Numbered from the stretch's first letter, positions 1-10,389 are shown. The stretch is 64,000 nucleotides of DNA from JAUIIK01 sp041390865 (GCA_041390865.1 JAWKPC010000016.1:1-64000); one strand, 5' to 3'. Notes: a model not told the origin generated them from the sequence alone. Translations and numbers: made by a program.

Positions 1-125
1 GAAACCATACTGGGAACCTGTCATATCGACTGAGGCGGACGGATCTCCGTCGAACGCGCGCAGGCATTCCCGCCAATGAGATGCGTTGGCGCCCAGACGA
101 CTTCGATCGAAAGATGACGTTCAAC

Positions 126-608
126 TCAGGGCGATTCGGCTGTGCCGTACAGATCCCGCCACTCTTCGGCCTGCGCCTGAGAGACGCGCATGAATCGCCC
201 CTCGGCTTCCGCGATGACGATGCCCGTCTCGATGTCGACGATCGTTGCCACGGTATCGATAATCCGCCGCCGTCGTTGCTCCACTGCCGCCTCGACGCGC
301 AACGGAACCCCAACGCGAGCCGGGTTTCGGAACGAGGTATTCATGCGGGCGGTCACGGCAAACTCACTATCGGCCGTGATCGCCCAGCTCATCGCCTCAT
401 CGAGCATGGTGGATAGCACGCCACCGTGGACCATTCCGGCGTAGCCTTCGTAGCGCCGATCGGTGGTGAATTCGGCCCAGACTCCATCCGATGATCTGCG
501 AAACTCCAGCTGCAAACCGATCGCGTTGAGCGTGCCGCATCCGAAGCAATGGTGTGCGTTCCCATCCCGGTTGATGACCGGATCGCCGGAATCCCCCATC
601 CGCGTCAT
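126..608 (-). CDS. PaaI-type hotdog-fold thioesterase
   Basis: A 160-residue protein of the acyl-CoA thioesterase (PaaI/4HBT hotdog) superfamily, expected to hydrolyse an acyl-CoA thioester in the cytoplasm. An N-terminal HCFGCG motif (about residues 20-25) is followed by the HGGVLSTMLDEAM helix (about 62-74), which carries the family's G-G-x(3)-D/E active-site region, and a beta-sheet half ending in a RFMRVSQ-like strand. The length is normal for the family. Its ATG overlaps the TGA of the pyruvate kinase gene upstream on the same strand (ATGA, 605-608), so the two are probably co-transcribed. The substrate cannot be told from the sequence. The family call is firm and the physiological role is unknown. 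Confidence 0.85.
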   Translation of the reverse strand: MTRMGDSGDPVINRDGNAHHCFGCGTLNAIGLQLEFRRSSDGVWAEFTTDRRYEGYAGMVHGGVLSTMLDEAMSWAITADSEFAVTARMNTSFRNPARVGVPLRVEAAVEQRRRRIIDTVATIVDIETGIVIAEAEGRFMRVSQAQAEEWRDLYGTAESP

Positions 609-2122
609 GATTCTGTTTCGCGAAGCGGCTCGATTGCCCGAACATGGACGAGATTCGTTCGTCCACTCACCCTGAACACTGGAAGGCTTCCGACGAACAG
701 GGCGTCAAGACCCGGTTCCAGCTCGCCAATCGACACCAGAAGATCGGACGCAAGTTCGATAAGCTCGTTGAGATCGTCGACAAGCGGAAGAACGTGGGCA
801 CGGACGCCCCAGAGCAAACCGAGCCGCCGCGCAACATACGGATCGGTCGTTATCGCCAGGATCGGCGCGTTGGGCCGGTTCCGGGAGACGAGCCGGGCGC
901 TAGCGCCGCTGAGGGTGAACACCACGACGGCCTGAACGGCCGCCGCGTCGATCAGCGATCGGGTCGCGCGGCCAAGCGCGGCGGTCACTGCATTCTCGGC
1001 GTTTTCAGTCGGGTCGGCCTCGGCAATCCCGGGCGGTCGGACAGCCCCTTCCTTCTCGGTTTCCCGGATGATGCGCTCCATCATCTGGACAGCTTCAAAC
1101 GGAAACCTGCCGGTGGCGGTTTCGGCGCTCAGCATGACTGCGTCGGAACCATCGAAGATCGCGTTTGCCACGTCGCTCGTTTCCGCCCGTGTGGGCACCG
1201 GCTGCATGATCATCGACTCGAGCATCTGGGTCGCCGTAATCACCGGCGTGCCCAGGCGGTTGCAGACGCGGACGATCTCCTTCTGGGCGCGTGGGACCTG
1301 CTCCGGCGGAAGCTGAACGCCGAGATCCCCGCGCGCGACCATGACCGCGTCCGCTGCCCTGGCTATCGGCTCGATCTGCCCGAGCGCGTAGGGACGCTCG
1401 ATCTTCGCGACGATCCCGGGCTGCGCTCCATAGGACAGGGCTATCCGCCGCGCATCGTAGACGTCTTCATCTGTGCTGAGAAATGACAGGCCGATGAACT
1501 CGATACCGTGCTCGGCAGCGAACGCGATATCTCGCCGGTCCGCGTCGGTGATCGCGGCGTCCTGCAATCGCACATTCGGCAGCGTCGCCCCCTGGCCGCT
1601 CGCCAGCGGTCCGCCACGGCCGACGGAACAGACAGCACACTCATCCCCGACGGACTCGACCAGGAGCTCGATCAAACCATCGGCGAGAAGCACTCGCTCC
1701 CCCGGCACCAGGACTTCGAGCAGACGATCGTAATTGATGCCGACCTGACCGTCCTTCGTTTCAACCGGTCCCGGATACAGCCGGAGCTGCGATCCTCGTG
1801 CCAGCGGTACGGCGTCGTCGCCCGCGAGCGGCCCGGTCCGGAGCTTCAACCCCCGAAGATCCATGAGGATCGGGATGTGCTTTCCGGTTTCTTCTTCAAT
1901 CGTCCGGAGATCATTGATCAATTCAGCGCGTTGCTCGAGCGTTCCGTGCGCCGTGTTGATCCGGGCAACATCCATCCCGGCGTCGACGAGTTGCCGAAGG
2001 TTGTCGATGCCGAACACGGACGGGCCCAGGGTTGCCACGATCTTCGCCTGACGCCGGCTGCCCGTTGATGGCTTTCGTGGTTTCGGGATGTTCTGGAACG
2101 ACATGCTTGCAGGTGAAACCAT
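605..2122 (-). CDS. pyk: pyruvate kinase, predicted K+-independent type
   Basis: Converts phosphoenolpyruvate and ADP to pyruvate and ATP (last step of glycolysis, cytoplasm). About 505 residues, close to the usual 470-500. An in-frame extension to 2203 exists, but the ATG at 2122 has a GAGGAG eight bases upstream (2131-2136 on this strand) and is preferred. Visible motifs: KIVATLGPS near residue 27, the catalytic lysine in VAKIERP, ARGDLGVQLP, TATQMLESM and the PTRAETSDVANAIFDGSDAVML signature. Unusual residues: RINTAHG replaces the usual RLNFSHG (Ala for the Ser that binds K+), and DLRGLKLRTG replaces D-x-x-GPK-I-R-x-G. Leu before and Lys at the known selectivity position point to the K+-independent subgroup. 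The C-terminal regulatory domain is complete. The downstream thioesterase overlaps by 4 nt. Confidence 0.93.
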   Translation of the reverse strand: MVSPASMSFQNIPKPRKPSTGSRRQAKIVATLGPSVFGIDNLRQLVDAGMDVARINTAHGTLEQRAELINDLRTIEEETGKHIPILMDLRGLKLRTGPLAGDDAVPLARGSQLRLYPGPVETKDGQVGINYDRLLEVLVPGERVLLADGLIELLVESVGDECAVCSVGRGGPLASGQGATLPNVRLQDAAITDADRRDIAFAAEHGIEFIGLSFLSTDEDVYDARRIALSYGAQPGIVAKIERPYALGQIEPIARAADAVMVARGDLGVQLPPEQVPRAQKEIVRVCNRLGTPVITATQMLESMIMQPVPTRAETSDVANAIFDGSDAVMLSAETATGRFPFEAVQMMERIIRETEKEGAVRPPGIAEADPTENAENAVTAALGRATRSLIDAAAVQAVVVFTLSGASARLVSRNRPNAPILAITTDPYVARRLGLLWGVRAHVLPLVDDLNELIELASDLLVSIGELEPGLDALFVGSLPVFRVSGRTNLVHVRAIEPLRETES

Positions 2123-2264
2123 GAATGCTACTCCTCGAAATCGGGGCCGGGTGGAAATCGAACGCCTGGCATCGTGGTATACCCTTTTCGGGCAGGAGCC
2201 CATCCGGTGCCGATCACTAGCCTACCAACTGGACGTCCGACGAACGAAAGCGGAGCTTCAACCT

Positions 2265-2558
2265 ATGCAGCCGCATCGCAAGATCACCGGCCAGGCCGAA
2301 ATGATGACCGACGATGACCTGGATCTGATCTACGTGCTTATAGATATCGAGGGGAGCGACGAGCGGTTTCCGAAATCCATCCGTGACCTGACGGACAAGG
2401 AATTTCGCAACTGGATTGTGCCGTTCGCGAACTATCACGGCGTCCAGGTTCTTCCCTCACTTGGCCGGATTGGTATGGAAACGCGTCTCTCGATGATCAA
2501 CTACCTCATTCGACACGGCGTTCGCATTTACAAGCAGGCAGCGCCGCCACGCGGCTAG
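2265..2558 (+). CDS. small hypothetical protein
   Basis: About 97 residues from the ATG at 2265, mainly acidic to neutral, with no signal peptide or membrane segment. I do not recognise the family. The reading frame is open further upstream (to 2088), but that part overlaps the pyruvate kinase start on the other strand and reads like noise. The retained part is rich in ordinary hydrophobic-core patterns (DLDLIYVLIDIE, FRNWIVPFANYHGV, TRLSMINYLIRHGV) and looks like a folded alpha/beta protein. The region upstream is shared with the divergent pyk gene. Existence is likely, function unknown. Confidence 0.6.
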   Translation: MQPHRKITGQAEMMTDDDLDLIYVLIDIEGSDERFPKSIRDLTDKEFRNWIVPFANYHGVQVLPSLGRIGMETRLSMINYLIRHGVRIYKQAAPPRG

Positions 2559-2671
2559 CCCCGACCGGTACGTGCGTTCGGTACTGTCGGTGCATTTGAT
2601 CCGGCTGAAACGCCGGATATGGTTACGTCAACGATTCAGTCCATCTCGCTCGTTAGAACACAGGACAATTA

Positions 2672-4136
2672 ATGAAAGTGTTACCGCGATATCTCATTCT
2701 CATGACCATGCTCATGGGGTTGGTCCTGGCCGGATGCGACGTTGGTGTGAACTCGAACGGCGATGACCCGCCGACGCCGGTCGCGATCACCTCCACCCCC
2801 TCAAGCGGATCGACGGCAGAAGAAGACCCATCACCATCGCTGGAGGCAACCGAAGCTCCGAGCCCGACGGTGGATGTAGATGACGACGCCTCACCGACGA
2901 GTGATTCCGATGCCACACCGACCGACGTAGCCGGAAACGGGACAGCAACCGAACCCACGCCCGGTGAGTCGGGAGCCGAGACTGAGACTCGCGCGGAAAT
3001 CGAAGCGATCGAGCAGGATGTCGTAGATCTTCGCGGGCTCGATCTCCTCGACGACCTCGACGAGGAGATTATCGACCGGCAGGAACTCGCGCGACGGGTC
3101 CAGGAAATCATTGAGGAAGAGTATTCGCCGGAAGAAGCACGAGTTGACGCGTTGACCTTCTGGCTCCTCCGGCTGATTCCGGACCGGTCCCTAGACCTGT
3201 ATCAGTTACAGATTGACCTCCTGAGCGAACAGGTAGCAGGCTTCTACGATCCAGAGACTGCGGAGCTGGTGGTTGTAACCAACGACGGCTCGCTGACCGT
3301 CACCGACAAAGTCACCATGGCGCATGAAATCGTCCACGCCCTGCAGGATCAGCATTTCGATCTGATCGCGATCGACGATTTCGCCGTTGATTCCGACCAT
3401 GAAGCGGCGATTACCGCGCTGATCGAAGGCGACGCGACGCTCGGTATGACCGATTACATGCTCGGATATCTCGACCCGCTCGATCTGGCTGCCCTGCTCG
3501 GCGAGTCCCTGACCGAGGCTGACACGGCGGTGCTCGACGCCGCTCCGGCGTACATCTCCGAGGGCCTGCTGTTCAGCTACGACGCCGGTCAGACGTTTGC
3601 GACAGCGCTTCACGACGAAGGCGGCTACGGCGCGATCGACGAAGCATTCGACGATCCGCCGGCGTCAACAGAACAGATCCTGCACCCCGAGAAGTACATC
3701 GGCCCGGATGTTGATCGGCCAATGATGGTCGAAAATCCCGATATCTCCGACGATCTCGGATCGGGTTGGGAACTCCTGCGCGGCGACGTCCTCGGCGAAT
3801 GGGATCTCAAGATCATGCTGGAGGACAATGGCGTTGGATCGGGTCAGGCAGCGGCAGCGGCCGAAGGATGGGGCGGTAGCTGGTTCGGATATTCATGAAC
3901 TGGCGATGGCGCCCTGGCGCTCCTGGACGACTCGCTGGGACACCGACGACGACGCGACCGAATTCTCGGACGCGATTATCTCCAGCTTTTCAGGCGGAAA
4001 CGCGAATGGTGAGATCTGGTCGGAATCCGACCGGTTTTTCAGCGTCCTCGGGAGTGGAGACACGGTCGTCATGATATCCGGAACCGACCGCGAAGCCGTT
4101 GCTTCCGCGCTGGCGGTGATAGAGCAGACGGTCTAG
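2672..4136 (+). CDS. HEXXH lipoprotein, putative metallopeptidase (frameshifted near the 3' end)
   Basis: The N-terminus is a lipoprotein signal ending in LAGC (Cys 22), followed by a roughly 90-residue Thr/Pro/Ser/Asp-rich linker and an alpha-helical domain. A zinc-protease motif HEIVHALQDQHF sits near residue 219, with a supporting EGDA motif about 40 residues on. It is probably an extracytoplasmic zinc protease-like protein, though no catalysis is proven. The first frame stops at 3898 after GWGGSWFGYS. The family-typical tail (DGALAL ... TRWDTDDDATEF ... VVMISGTDREAV) continues in other frames to 4136, so at least two indels lie between about 3880 and 3930. The full product would be about 485 residues. 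The ATG at 2672 has AGGA seven bases upstream. A lone gene. Confidence 0.75.
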
Positions 4137-4256
4137 CCGCCAGCGACTCGTTTTCGAGCGGATGCCTGCAGCCTGGCGGCGGGCTGTCTTCTCCGATATC
4201 GAGCGCCGCCGGGCTACACTTGTCATCCGAATACGACGCTCCCCAGAGCCGAAGGG

Positions 4257-5431
4257 ATGACAGCATTGGCGAAACTCAACGGTCGACACGGATTCTCGAC
4301 GGTAGCGATCCATGCCGGCGAGGGGCCGGACCCGACAACGAACGCCCACAATACGCCGATCTACCAGACTTCAACTTATGCCTTCGCGACGCTGGAGGCA
4401 AAGAAGCCGCCGCCGCGTCGAACGGCCACTTTTATACTCGCAATAGCAACCCGACCACTCGCGCGCTCGAGACGAAGATCGCTGCGCTCGAGGGCGCGGA
4501 AGCGGCACTGGCCGAGCGTCGGGCATGGCCGTCATTGCAGCGAGCCGATGACCTGCTCCACAACGGCGACCACGTTGTCTACTCGAGCGAGGTTTACCAC
4601 TACGCGCTGGAATTCTTCGAGACTCGGGCAGAGCACTGGAATTCTCCGCCACGGCGGTCGACATCACGGACCTGGATGCCGTCCGATCTGCAATCACGCC
4701 CGAAACGAAGGTCCTCTACTGCGAGTTCCTCTCGAACCCGAGAATTCAGGTCGCGAACATCCCTGAGCTCGTCAAGATCGCCCGCGAGCACGATCTCAAG
4801 ATGGTTGTCGACAACACCTTCACGAGCCCGTACCTCTTCCGGCCGATCGAGCACGGCGTCGATCTCAGCCTCCATTCGGCGACCAAGTACCTGTGCGGCC
4901 ACGGCGACGCTATCGCCGGCACGGTCGCCGGCGGCGAAGACCTGATCCAGCAGATCCACGACACCCTCGTTGTTCTGGGATCCTGCATCAGCCCGTTCAA
5001 CTCCTGGCTCATCCTCCGGGGTATGCGAACGCTCGAGCTACGCATGGAACGGCATTGCGCCAATGCACTGGCACTGGCCGAATTTCTTGACCGGCAGCCG
5101 GAGGTCGAGAAGGCCAACTACGCAGGCTCGAAAGTCACCTGGACATGAAATCGCCCGCGATCTCATGAACGGCCGCTACGGGGGGATGTTGAGCTTCACC
5201 GTTCCGGACAGCGACTACGCGAATCAGCTCGCGAACGCGCTCGACCTTGCTGACCATGGCGTAAGCCTCGGAGACGTCTATACGCTCGTCTGGCCGAATC
5301 GGGAGGATCCGCTGGTTCGCGTATCGGTCGGCTGCGAGAACACTGACGACATCGTGATGGATTTCGAGCAGGCGTTCGAGACCGTCAGTTCGATGGGCGA
5401 CTACTCGCTGGCCGGGCCTCGACGGAAGTAG
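4257..5431 (+). pseudogene. trans-sulfuration PLP enzyme (cystathionine gamma-synthase/lyase family), multiply frameshifted
   Basis: The whole length of a Cys/Met-metabolism PLP enzyme can be followed, but it changes frame at least three times. The start GFSTVAIHAGEGPDPTTNAH (frame of 4257) is followed by NGHFYTRNSNPTTRALETKI and LHNGDHVVYSSEVYHYALEFF (a second frame). VDITDLDAVRSAI and the PLP-lysine segment SLHSATKYLCGHGDAIAG (frame of 4801) come next, and the tail GVSLGDVYTLVWP...VSVGCENTDDI (frame of 4970) closes it. Expected length is about 390 residues. Family members cleave or form C-S bonds (cystathionine synthase, cystathionine lyase, methionine gamma-lyase); which one cannot be decided here. 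A paralogue lies at 23921-25058. The indels look like base-calling errors, since every segment stays highly conserved. Confidence 0.8.
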
Positions 5432-6207
5432 TTTGAGCCGGGCGCGTCCGGTAGAGAGATACCAGAGCGCAATTGCACTCAGGCCACCCGACATCGTGCA
5501 GGCCAGGTTCACGATATCGTTGTCTACCCAACCCCAGCCCGAGGCATGGATCGTCGTCTCGCTGCCGGAAGTCCGCTCGTCGATCTCGCCATCGATCATC
5601 GACCGGCGTTTGGCCTGGATAACCTCGCCGAGCACGCTATCGACGATGAGCCTGAAGATTCCGGCTACAGCAGTGACGACCCTGAGAATCGTGTTTCGAT
5701 GAGACACTGCCGCGAGGCCGCCGATCAGATGGCACCGGCTACCGAAGCGAGCGTCCCGGCCGGCGTGATCCCGCCGGAAAGTCCAGCCGCGACCGGGCGG
5801 CCCGAAAGAACATACCGGGGCATCTGGCCGGACCGGATACCAAGCTCGGTCGCCCAGGTATCCGAGGTCGCGGCGGCAGACTGCCTGCCAGGGAGGGCGA
5901 CAGCCGGACCGTCCAGGCGCCGGCCAGGGATGATTCCCGCGACTGACGCTACACCCACCATTTGTGAGCACCTGCCGCCTGTCCCGCGCGTGAATCCTCG
6001 TGCGTGAGCGGCCTGCCCGATCCAGCCTGCTAAGCACGCTGCCGGTCGAAAAACGTACCGAGGAGCAGAGCTCCCTGACCGCCGAACCGGTTCAGCACCG
6101 ATGCGCCAACAATGACCGAAGCCATGGAACCGCGGGGAGTCAGCGCTCTCGCTCGGCAAAACCGATGCCGGCAACCCCTACCGAAACAGCTAGTGCGCCG
6201 GCAACAT
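5401..6207 (-). pseudogene. DUF92 family integral membrane protein, multiply frameshifted
   Basis: Pieces of a DUF92 (TIGR00297-type) membrane protein can be read in order in different minus-strand frames. An N-terminal GALAVSVGVAGIGFAERER is followed by ASVLNRFGGQGALLLGTFF, then a DAGQVLTNGGVA-like stretch, the hallmark AAATSDTWATELG...PRYVLSG...GLSGGITPAGTLASVAGA, and the C-terminal HASGWGWVDNDIVNLACTMSGG. The family is polytopic and of uncertain function (some relatives are phytol/farnesol kinase-like). At least three indels interrupt it, and neither end can be fixed exactly. The 3' end converges on the PLP gene that stops at 5431. The gene immediately upstream on the same strand (6216-6473) may be co-transcribed. 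Confidence 0.65.
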
Positions 6208-6215
6208 GCGGATGC

Positions 6216-6473
6216 TCAATCGGAACCTCGCTCGCGCGGCCGGTCCAGCAAGACCAGTTCGTGCTCTTTGATCTCGAAGACCCAACGCCCGGTCATCGCG
6301 ATCGCCGGAGAGCTCATCTCGCCGTAATGTACGACGACTGTCTGATCACCGACCTTCACGCTATCGGAGCTGTGCAGCCTGAAAGGGTGTCTAGGCGAGC
6401 CGACGATCGTCCGCGAGCCGCCCAGTTGGTCGATCGCTTCCGACACGATGCGCCGGGCGGCTGTCTCATCCAT
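6216..6473 (-). CDS. small hypothetical protein
   Basis: 85 residues beginning ATG GAT GAG at 6473, with a weak ACAGG-type ribosome site upstream. It is soluble: an N-terminal helix with an ETAARRIVSEAIDQLGG pattern is followed by beta-rich sequence (FRLHSSDSVKVGDQTVVVHYGEM ... GRWVFEIKEHELVLLDR). No known family is recognised. It lies directly upstream of the broken DUF92 gene on the same strand and downstream of tRNA-Lys on the opposite strand. The codon pattern resembles neighbouring real genes, so I accept it as coding. Confidence 0.55.
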   Translation of the reverse strand: MDETAARRIVSEAIDQLGGSRTIVGSPRHPFRLHSSDSVKVGDQTVVVHYGEMSSPAIAMTGRWVFEIKEHELVLLDRPRERGSD

Positions 6474-6538
6474 GGCCTGTCACGGTACCTATCCACGACG
6501 AGCGAATCACCGATACCCTTTGTGCCAGCACTTGCTTC

Positions 6539-6610
6539 GACCCGGTAGCTCAGTGGTAGAGCCGCGGACTTTTAATCCGTGGGTCGTGGGTTCGATCCCC
6601 ACCCGGGTCA
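6539..6610 (+). tRNA. tRNA-Lys (UUU)
   Basis: A 72-nt cloverleaf. The acceptor arms gacccgg (6539-6545) and ccgggtc (6603-6609) pair fully, with discriminator A. The D arm is gctc-agtggta-gagc. The anticodon arm is gcgga-cttttaa-tccgt with anticodon TTT. The T arm is gtggg-ttcgatc-cccac. The 3' CCA is not encoded. No other tRNA lies beside it. Confidence 0.97.
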
Positions 6611-6754
6611 CTTCCTGGATTCGAGACGTACTGCCAGACCCTCGCTGACACAGCCTAGCAGAGCGAACTTGCTTTGCAGCAAGGTCGCTCGAAATCGCTT
6701 CGAAAGTTCTCAACCATTTGTCCGTATTGTCCCGCGCGCCGGGAACCGACGACG

Positions 6755-7704
6755 CTACCTGAAATCCGGCAAGATTCGTTCCTCATAGAAGCGGACGCCT
6801 GCTCCTGCTCGTCCGATCTGGCGATGGCGATGTGATCGAAGCCTCGCGTCGATGGCCTGCTGGATGTTCTCCAGTGCCGTTGCTCGTCGGCGCCGCAGAC
6901 GATCATCTCCGCCACCTGATCCTCGGTTACCAGCTCGGCGATGTTCTCGAACAGCAGCGGCGTCGCCGTTTCGCCAATCTGGCCGGGCATCGCCACCGTC
7001 GGCCAGAGCTTGTGAGCAAGAGAGCGGGCTTTCGCCTCGTCATCTCCGTAGCAGACCTTGAGCTGCAGGTACTTCGGGCGGTTTCCGCTGCCTTGCTCGT
7101 CGAATTGCCGACGAGATCCGCATTCGGAGAGGTGCTTCATCAGACCGTCGCCAACGCTCGCGGCAAGCTCGCCGGACCGTGGTCCTGAGGCGGCGACGAT
7201 GATCTCTGGCGGCGAGTCCGGAAGCGTATAGATCCGGGCATTTTCGACGACGTAGTAGTTACCGTAGTAGCTCTGATAGCCACCCGACCAGAGCGTCCGC
7301 ATCACGTCGATGGCTTCCTCGAGCATTTCCAGCCGTACCTCGATCTCCGGCCACCGGTCTCCCAGGATGTGCTCATTCAGGTTCTCGCCGGTTCCGACGC
7401 CGAGGAAGAATCGCCCCGGCATCATCACCTCGGCGGTCGCGGCTGCTTGCGCGATGATCGCCGGATGGATGCGGATTGTCGGGCAGGTTACCGCCGTTCC
7501 AAGACGGATCTTGTCGGTCGTGGCCGCGATACCGCCGATGACCGACCAGACGAAGGAGCCTTCGCCCTGGGCATCGATCCACGGATGATAGTGGTCTGAA
7601 ATCAGCAGATACTCGAAGCCATGGTCCTCCGCCACCCTGGCGGTTTCGAGCAGCTTGGCAGGTGCGAGTTCCTCAGTCGACAGACTGAATCCAAATGTTG
7701 TCAC
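6755..7704 (-). CDS. F420-dependent LLM-class oxidoreductase (frameshifted C-terminus)
   Basis: A luciferase-like TIM-barrel protein of the F420-dependent group (similar to TIGR03557 members), expected to use reduced coenzyme F420 rather than FMN in the cytoplasm. Residues 1-270 read cleanly: MTTFGFSLSTEELAP, EYLLISDHYHPW, IRLGTAVTCPTIR, PGRFFLGVGTGENLNEH and PPEIIVAASGPRSGELAA. After AEMIVCGADEQRH the frame drifts. The expected tail can be recovered from alternative frames as LENIQQAIDA, GFDHIAIARSD and RFYEERILPDFR, ending at the TAG at 6755-6757, so about three indels fall between 6770 and 6870. The intact product would be about 315 residues. The substrate is unknown. Confidence 0.82.
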
Positions 7705-7923
7705 TGTTTCTCCTATCGCTGTCTGACATTCAAAGAGGAATGCTTCGAAGGCGCGAACTCCCTCGGGATGTCATGATGCTACGTATCCAGTTTCGCCTGT
7801 CCCATGGCCACCGACACAGTGACGTTTTCAGCAATGAGAAGGATAGATTTCTGCGCCGGCTGCCGGCGGAGTCACCGGATATAATGGAAGGCCGACTTAA
7901 CTGTTTTCGGGAGAGGTTCTCGA

Positions 7924-9238
7924 ATGGCGGAGCGAGAAATTCAGGGTGCAACGTCCACGGATCAGAGGGGACGCAACCTGAAGCCGCAGCCATCATGCCG
8001 ACCGGTCGGCTCCAACGGGCCCAGCGCACTGATGCTTCCGCAGTTCAGAACTCTCTGGCTGGGAATGTTCTTCTCACTAGGTGCGATGCAGACGGAGATC
8101 GTCGCCCGCCTCGGCTGGCCTTCGATCCAGCGGTTCAGCGTTCTTGCTCGGCGTCGTCGCCATGGCCAGGAGCATCCGCTCATGATGATTCTGTCTCCGC
8201 TCGCTGGGGTCGCCGCCGACCGCTTCGATCGGCGAAACCTGCTGCTCGCGTCCCAAATAGCGATGCCCGGTGCTGGCGTTGATCAATGCCGTCCTGGTCC
8301 ACCTAGGCGTGATCGAGATCTGGCATCTGTTCGTCATCGGCCTTCTCCAGGGCATCGCGTTCCCCTTCACGATGCCGACCCGAACGGCGTTCATGTCGGT
8401 TCTGGTCGGCAAAGAGCACATGGCGAACGCCCTTGCCCTCGACTCGACCGGCCGTAATCTGAACATGATTGCGGCGCCGGCGCTGGCCGGCATTCTGATC
8501 GCCTGGAATCCGACGATCGCGTTCTACATCGTCGCGCTCTTCTACGCTCTGGCGGTGATGACGCTGCTTCGTCTCCCGTCCGGAAGCCGCGGCAGCGCGA
8601 CGAGCGGCGGAACTGTCCAGCAGATGCTCTACGGCTTTCGTTACATTCTCGGTAGCCGGGTTCTGTCGATGTTCATCCTGCTCTCGATCGTCCCGATTCT
8701 GATCGGCATGCCGTTCCAACAGCTGCTGCCGGTCTTTCAGAAGGACGTTCTGGACGTCGGACCGGAAGCGCTCGGGCTCATGTTCGCCATGGTCGGCATC
8801 GGCGCGTTGCTCGGGTCGCTCGGCGCGGCCTACTTCGCCAACTCCCCGAACATCGGGCGGGCTCAGATCGTCTGTGGGCTGGGTTTCGGCGTCGCGCTGA
8901 CCGGCTTCGCCCTGTCGCCGGTCTTCGTTCTTTCGCTCGCACTGCTCCTCGTCGTCGGACTCACCAGCCAGACATACATGACGATTAACCGGTCGCTCCT
9001 CATGCTCAACACCGACCCGAGTCTCTACGGCCGCGTGATGAGCGTCTACGTCATGCAGTGGTATCTCATGCCGGTCGCGTTGCTGCCGCTTGGGCTGCTC
9101 GCAGATGGAATCGGGGCAAGTCCTACGGTTGCGATGACCGGCCTTGCGATCACCGTATTCATGATCGCCGTCTTCGCCCGGAGTCCCGAGACGTTCCGTG
9201 CAACGACGCCGAGCCCGGTCGCGGCAGCCGGCGACTGA
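7924..9238 (+). CDS. MFS transporter, EntS/DHA3-like (frameshifted in the first third)
   Basis: A multi-pass exporter of the major facilitator superfamily. The first frame from 7924 gives a soluble lead, then PQFRTLWLGMFFSLGAMQ (TM1), a scrambled TM2, and the conserved loop MMILSPLAGVAADRFDRRNLL. From about 8270 another frame carries TM3-TM12, with TMPTRTAFMSVLVGKE, ANALALDSTGRNL and a terminal hydrophobic series. At least two indels lie between about 8100 and 8275. The full length would be about 435 residues. Relatives include EntS-like siderophore or drug exporters, but the substrate cannot be read. GGGAGAGG stands upstream of the ATG. It converges with the M24 peptidase gene, which ends only 12 bases downstream on the other strand. 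Confidence 0.8.
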
Positions 9239-9249
9239 TCCGCGAAAGG

Positions 9250-10389
9250 CTAGACGCCGAGCTCCCAGATTTCCTCGTGGCGGCTCGCGTCCGTCAGGTA
9301 GTGCGCCCCATCGTCGGTTACGAGGATGAGATCCTCGACGTGGACACTGTCGTTGGGAAAGTCGTTGTATCCGGTCTCGATCATCATCACCATCCCGGAC
9401 TCGATCGGCGCGTTGACCCAGGGATAGATCTGGGGCGACTCGTGTAAGCCCAGGCCGATCCCATGCCCGAGAATCGCCCACTTGTACTCGAGGCCGAGTT
9501 CCTCGTAGACCTTGCGCCCGAACATGGCCACGTCGGAGGCCGTGATGCCGGGCCGGATGTATTCGACGATCCGGTGCTTGACCTCGGTGACTTTTGCATG
9601 GAGCCGTTTCTGGTTGTCCGAGGCACGTCCCATGACGGCCGTCCGGGCGATGTCCGACAGGTAGCCGTCCAGCGAACCGCCGAAATCCGTCTTGACGAGC
9701 ATCCCCTCGATCATTTCGCCGTCACCGGCGGTAGGATGAAAGTTCCCGGTTCTTGGACCGCTCGCGAAGATCGGCGCGGTGATCTGATCCGCTCCCCGCA
9801 GGAGCAGCTCGTACTGCATCCGGGCCGAAACACTCCGCTCGGAGTCACCGAGTTTCGCCGATCCGAACGCGACATCGATCGACTCAGTCGTCCATCGGTT
9901 CACGCGGGTCAGGGTATCGATCTCCGCAGCGGTCTTGATTAGCCTGACGCTCTCGATGAAGTAGTAGGCGTCTTCGAAATCGGCGTTTGGAAGGCGGCGC
10001 TGCAATTCCCGGAGATGCTCCGAAGGAAACTGGCGCCCTTCTATGCCGATCTTGCCTGCCGTGAGGCCCTTGTCGGCTAGAACGTCCGCGACGGCGCGCA
10101 TCGAGTCGTATTCCTCACCCTCGTAGGGCACGACGTTCGTGAGATAGGTATCTCCGGGACGCAGGGAATTGGCTCGACGATCGATAACGACGAACGCCGG
10201 CTCGCCATCCTTCGGCCAGACGACGAGGTGGATCCGTTCAGGCAGCAACCGGAGATCGACGTTGTAGAAACCGCTGTAGTAGGGAACATTCTCCGGCGAC
10301 ATCACGATCAAGGCGTCATACGGCCCGTTATCGACCGTTTCGCGAATCGCTCCGACGTTGACGTACTTGTCCCGCGCCGACTCCCGCAT
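9250..10389 (-). CDS. M24 family metallopeptidase (Xaa-Pro dipeptidase-like)
   Basis: 379 residues with the two-domain layout of creatinase/prolidase enzymes: an N-terminal domain (about 1-150) and a pita-bread catalytic domain (about 160-375). All five metal ligands are visible: Asp in KTDFGGSLDGYLSD (both Asp positions), His in GHGIGLGLHESP, Glu in MMIETGYN and Glu in VHVEDLILVT. It is probably a cytoplasmic aminopeptidase or dipeptidase releasing an N-terminal residue next to proline, though some relatives hydrolyse other C-N bonds. The frame is intact. The start ATG lies 37 bases from the end of the epimerase gene upstream, so the two may be co-transcribed. Confidence 0.9.
   Translation of the reverse strand: MRESARDKYVNVGAIRETVDNGPYDALIVMSPENVPYYSGFYNVDLRLLPERIHLVVWPKDGEPAFVVIDRRANSLRPGDTYLTNVVPYEGEEYDSMRAVADVLADKGLTAGKIGIEGRQFPSEHLRELQRRLPNADFEDAYYFIESVRLIKTAAEIDTLTRVNRWTTESIDVAFGSAKLGDSERSVSARMQYELLLRGADQITAPIFASGPRTGNFHPTAGDGEMIEGMLVKTDFGGSLDGYLSDIARTAVMGRASDNQKRLHAKVTEVKHRIVEYIRPGITASDVAMFGRKVYEELGLEYKWAILGHGIGLGLHESPQIYPWVNAPIESGMVMMIETGYNDFPNDSVHVEDLILVTDDGAHYLTDASRHEEIWELGV

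Noticed and set aside
2088..2264. Upstream extension of the small protein at 2265
   Set aside because: The extra part overlaps the pyruvate kinase start on the other strand and has no family-like content or ribosome site.
8303..9481. 392-residue minus-strand frame over the MFS gene and M24 gene end
   Set aside because: Highly charged (Arg/Asp/Glu/His) antisense of membrane helices; not a protein.
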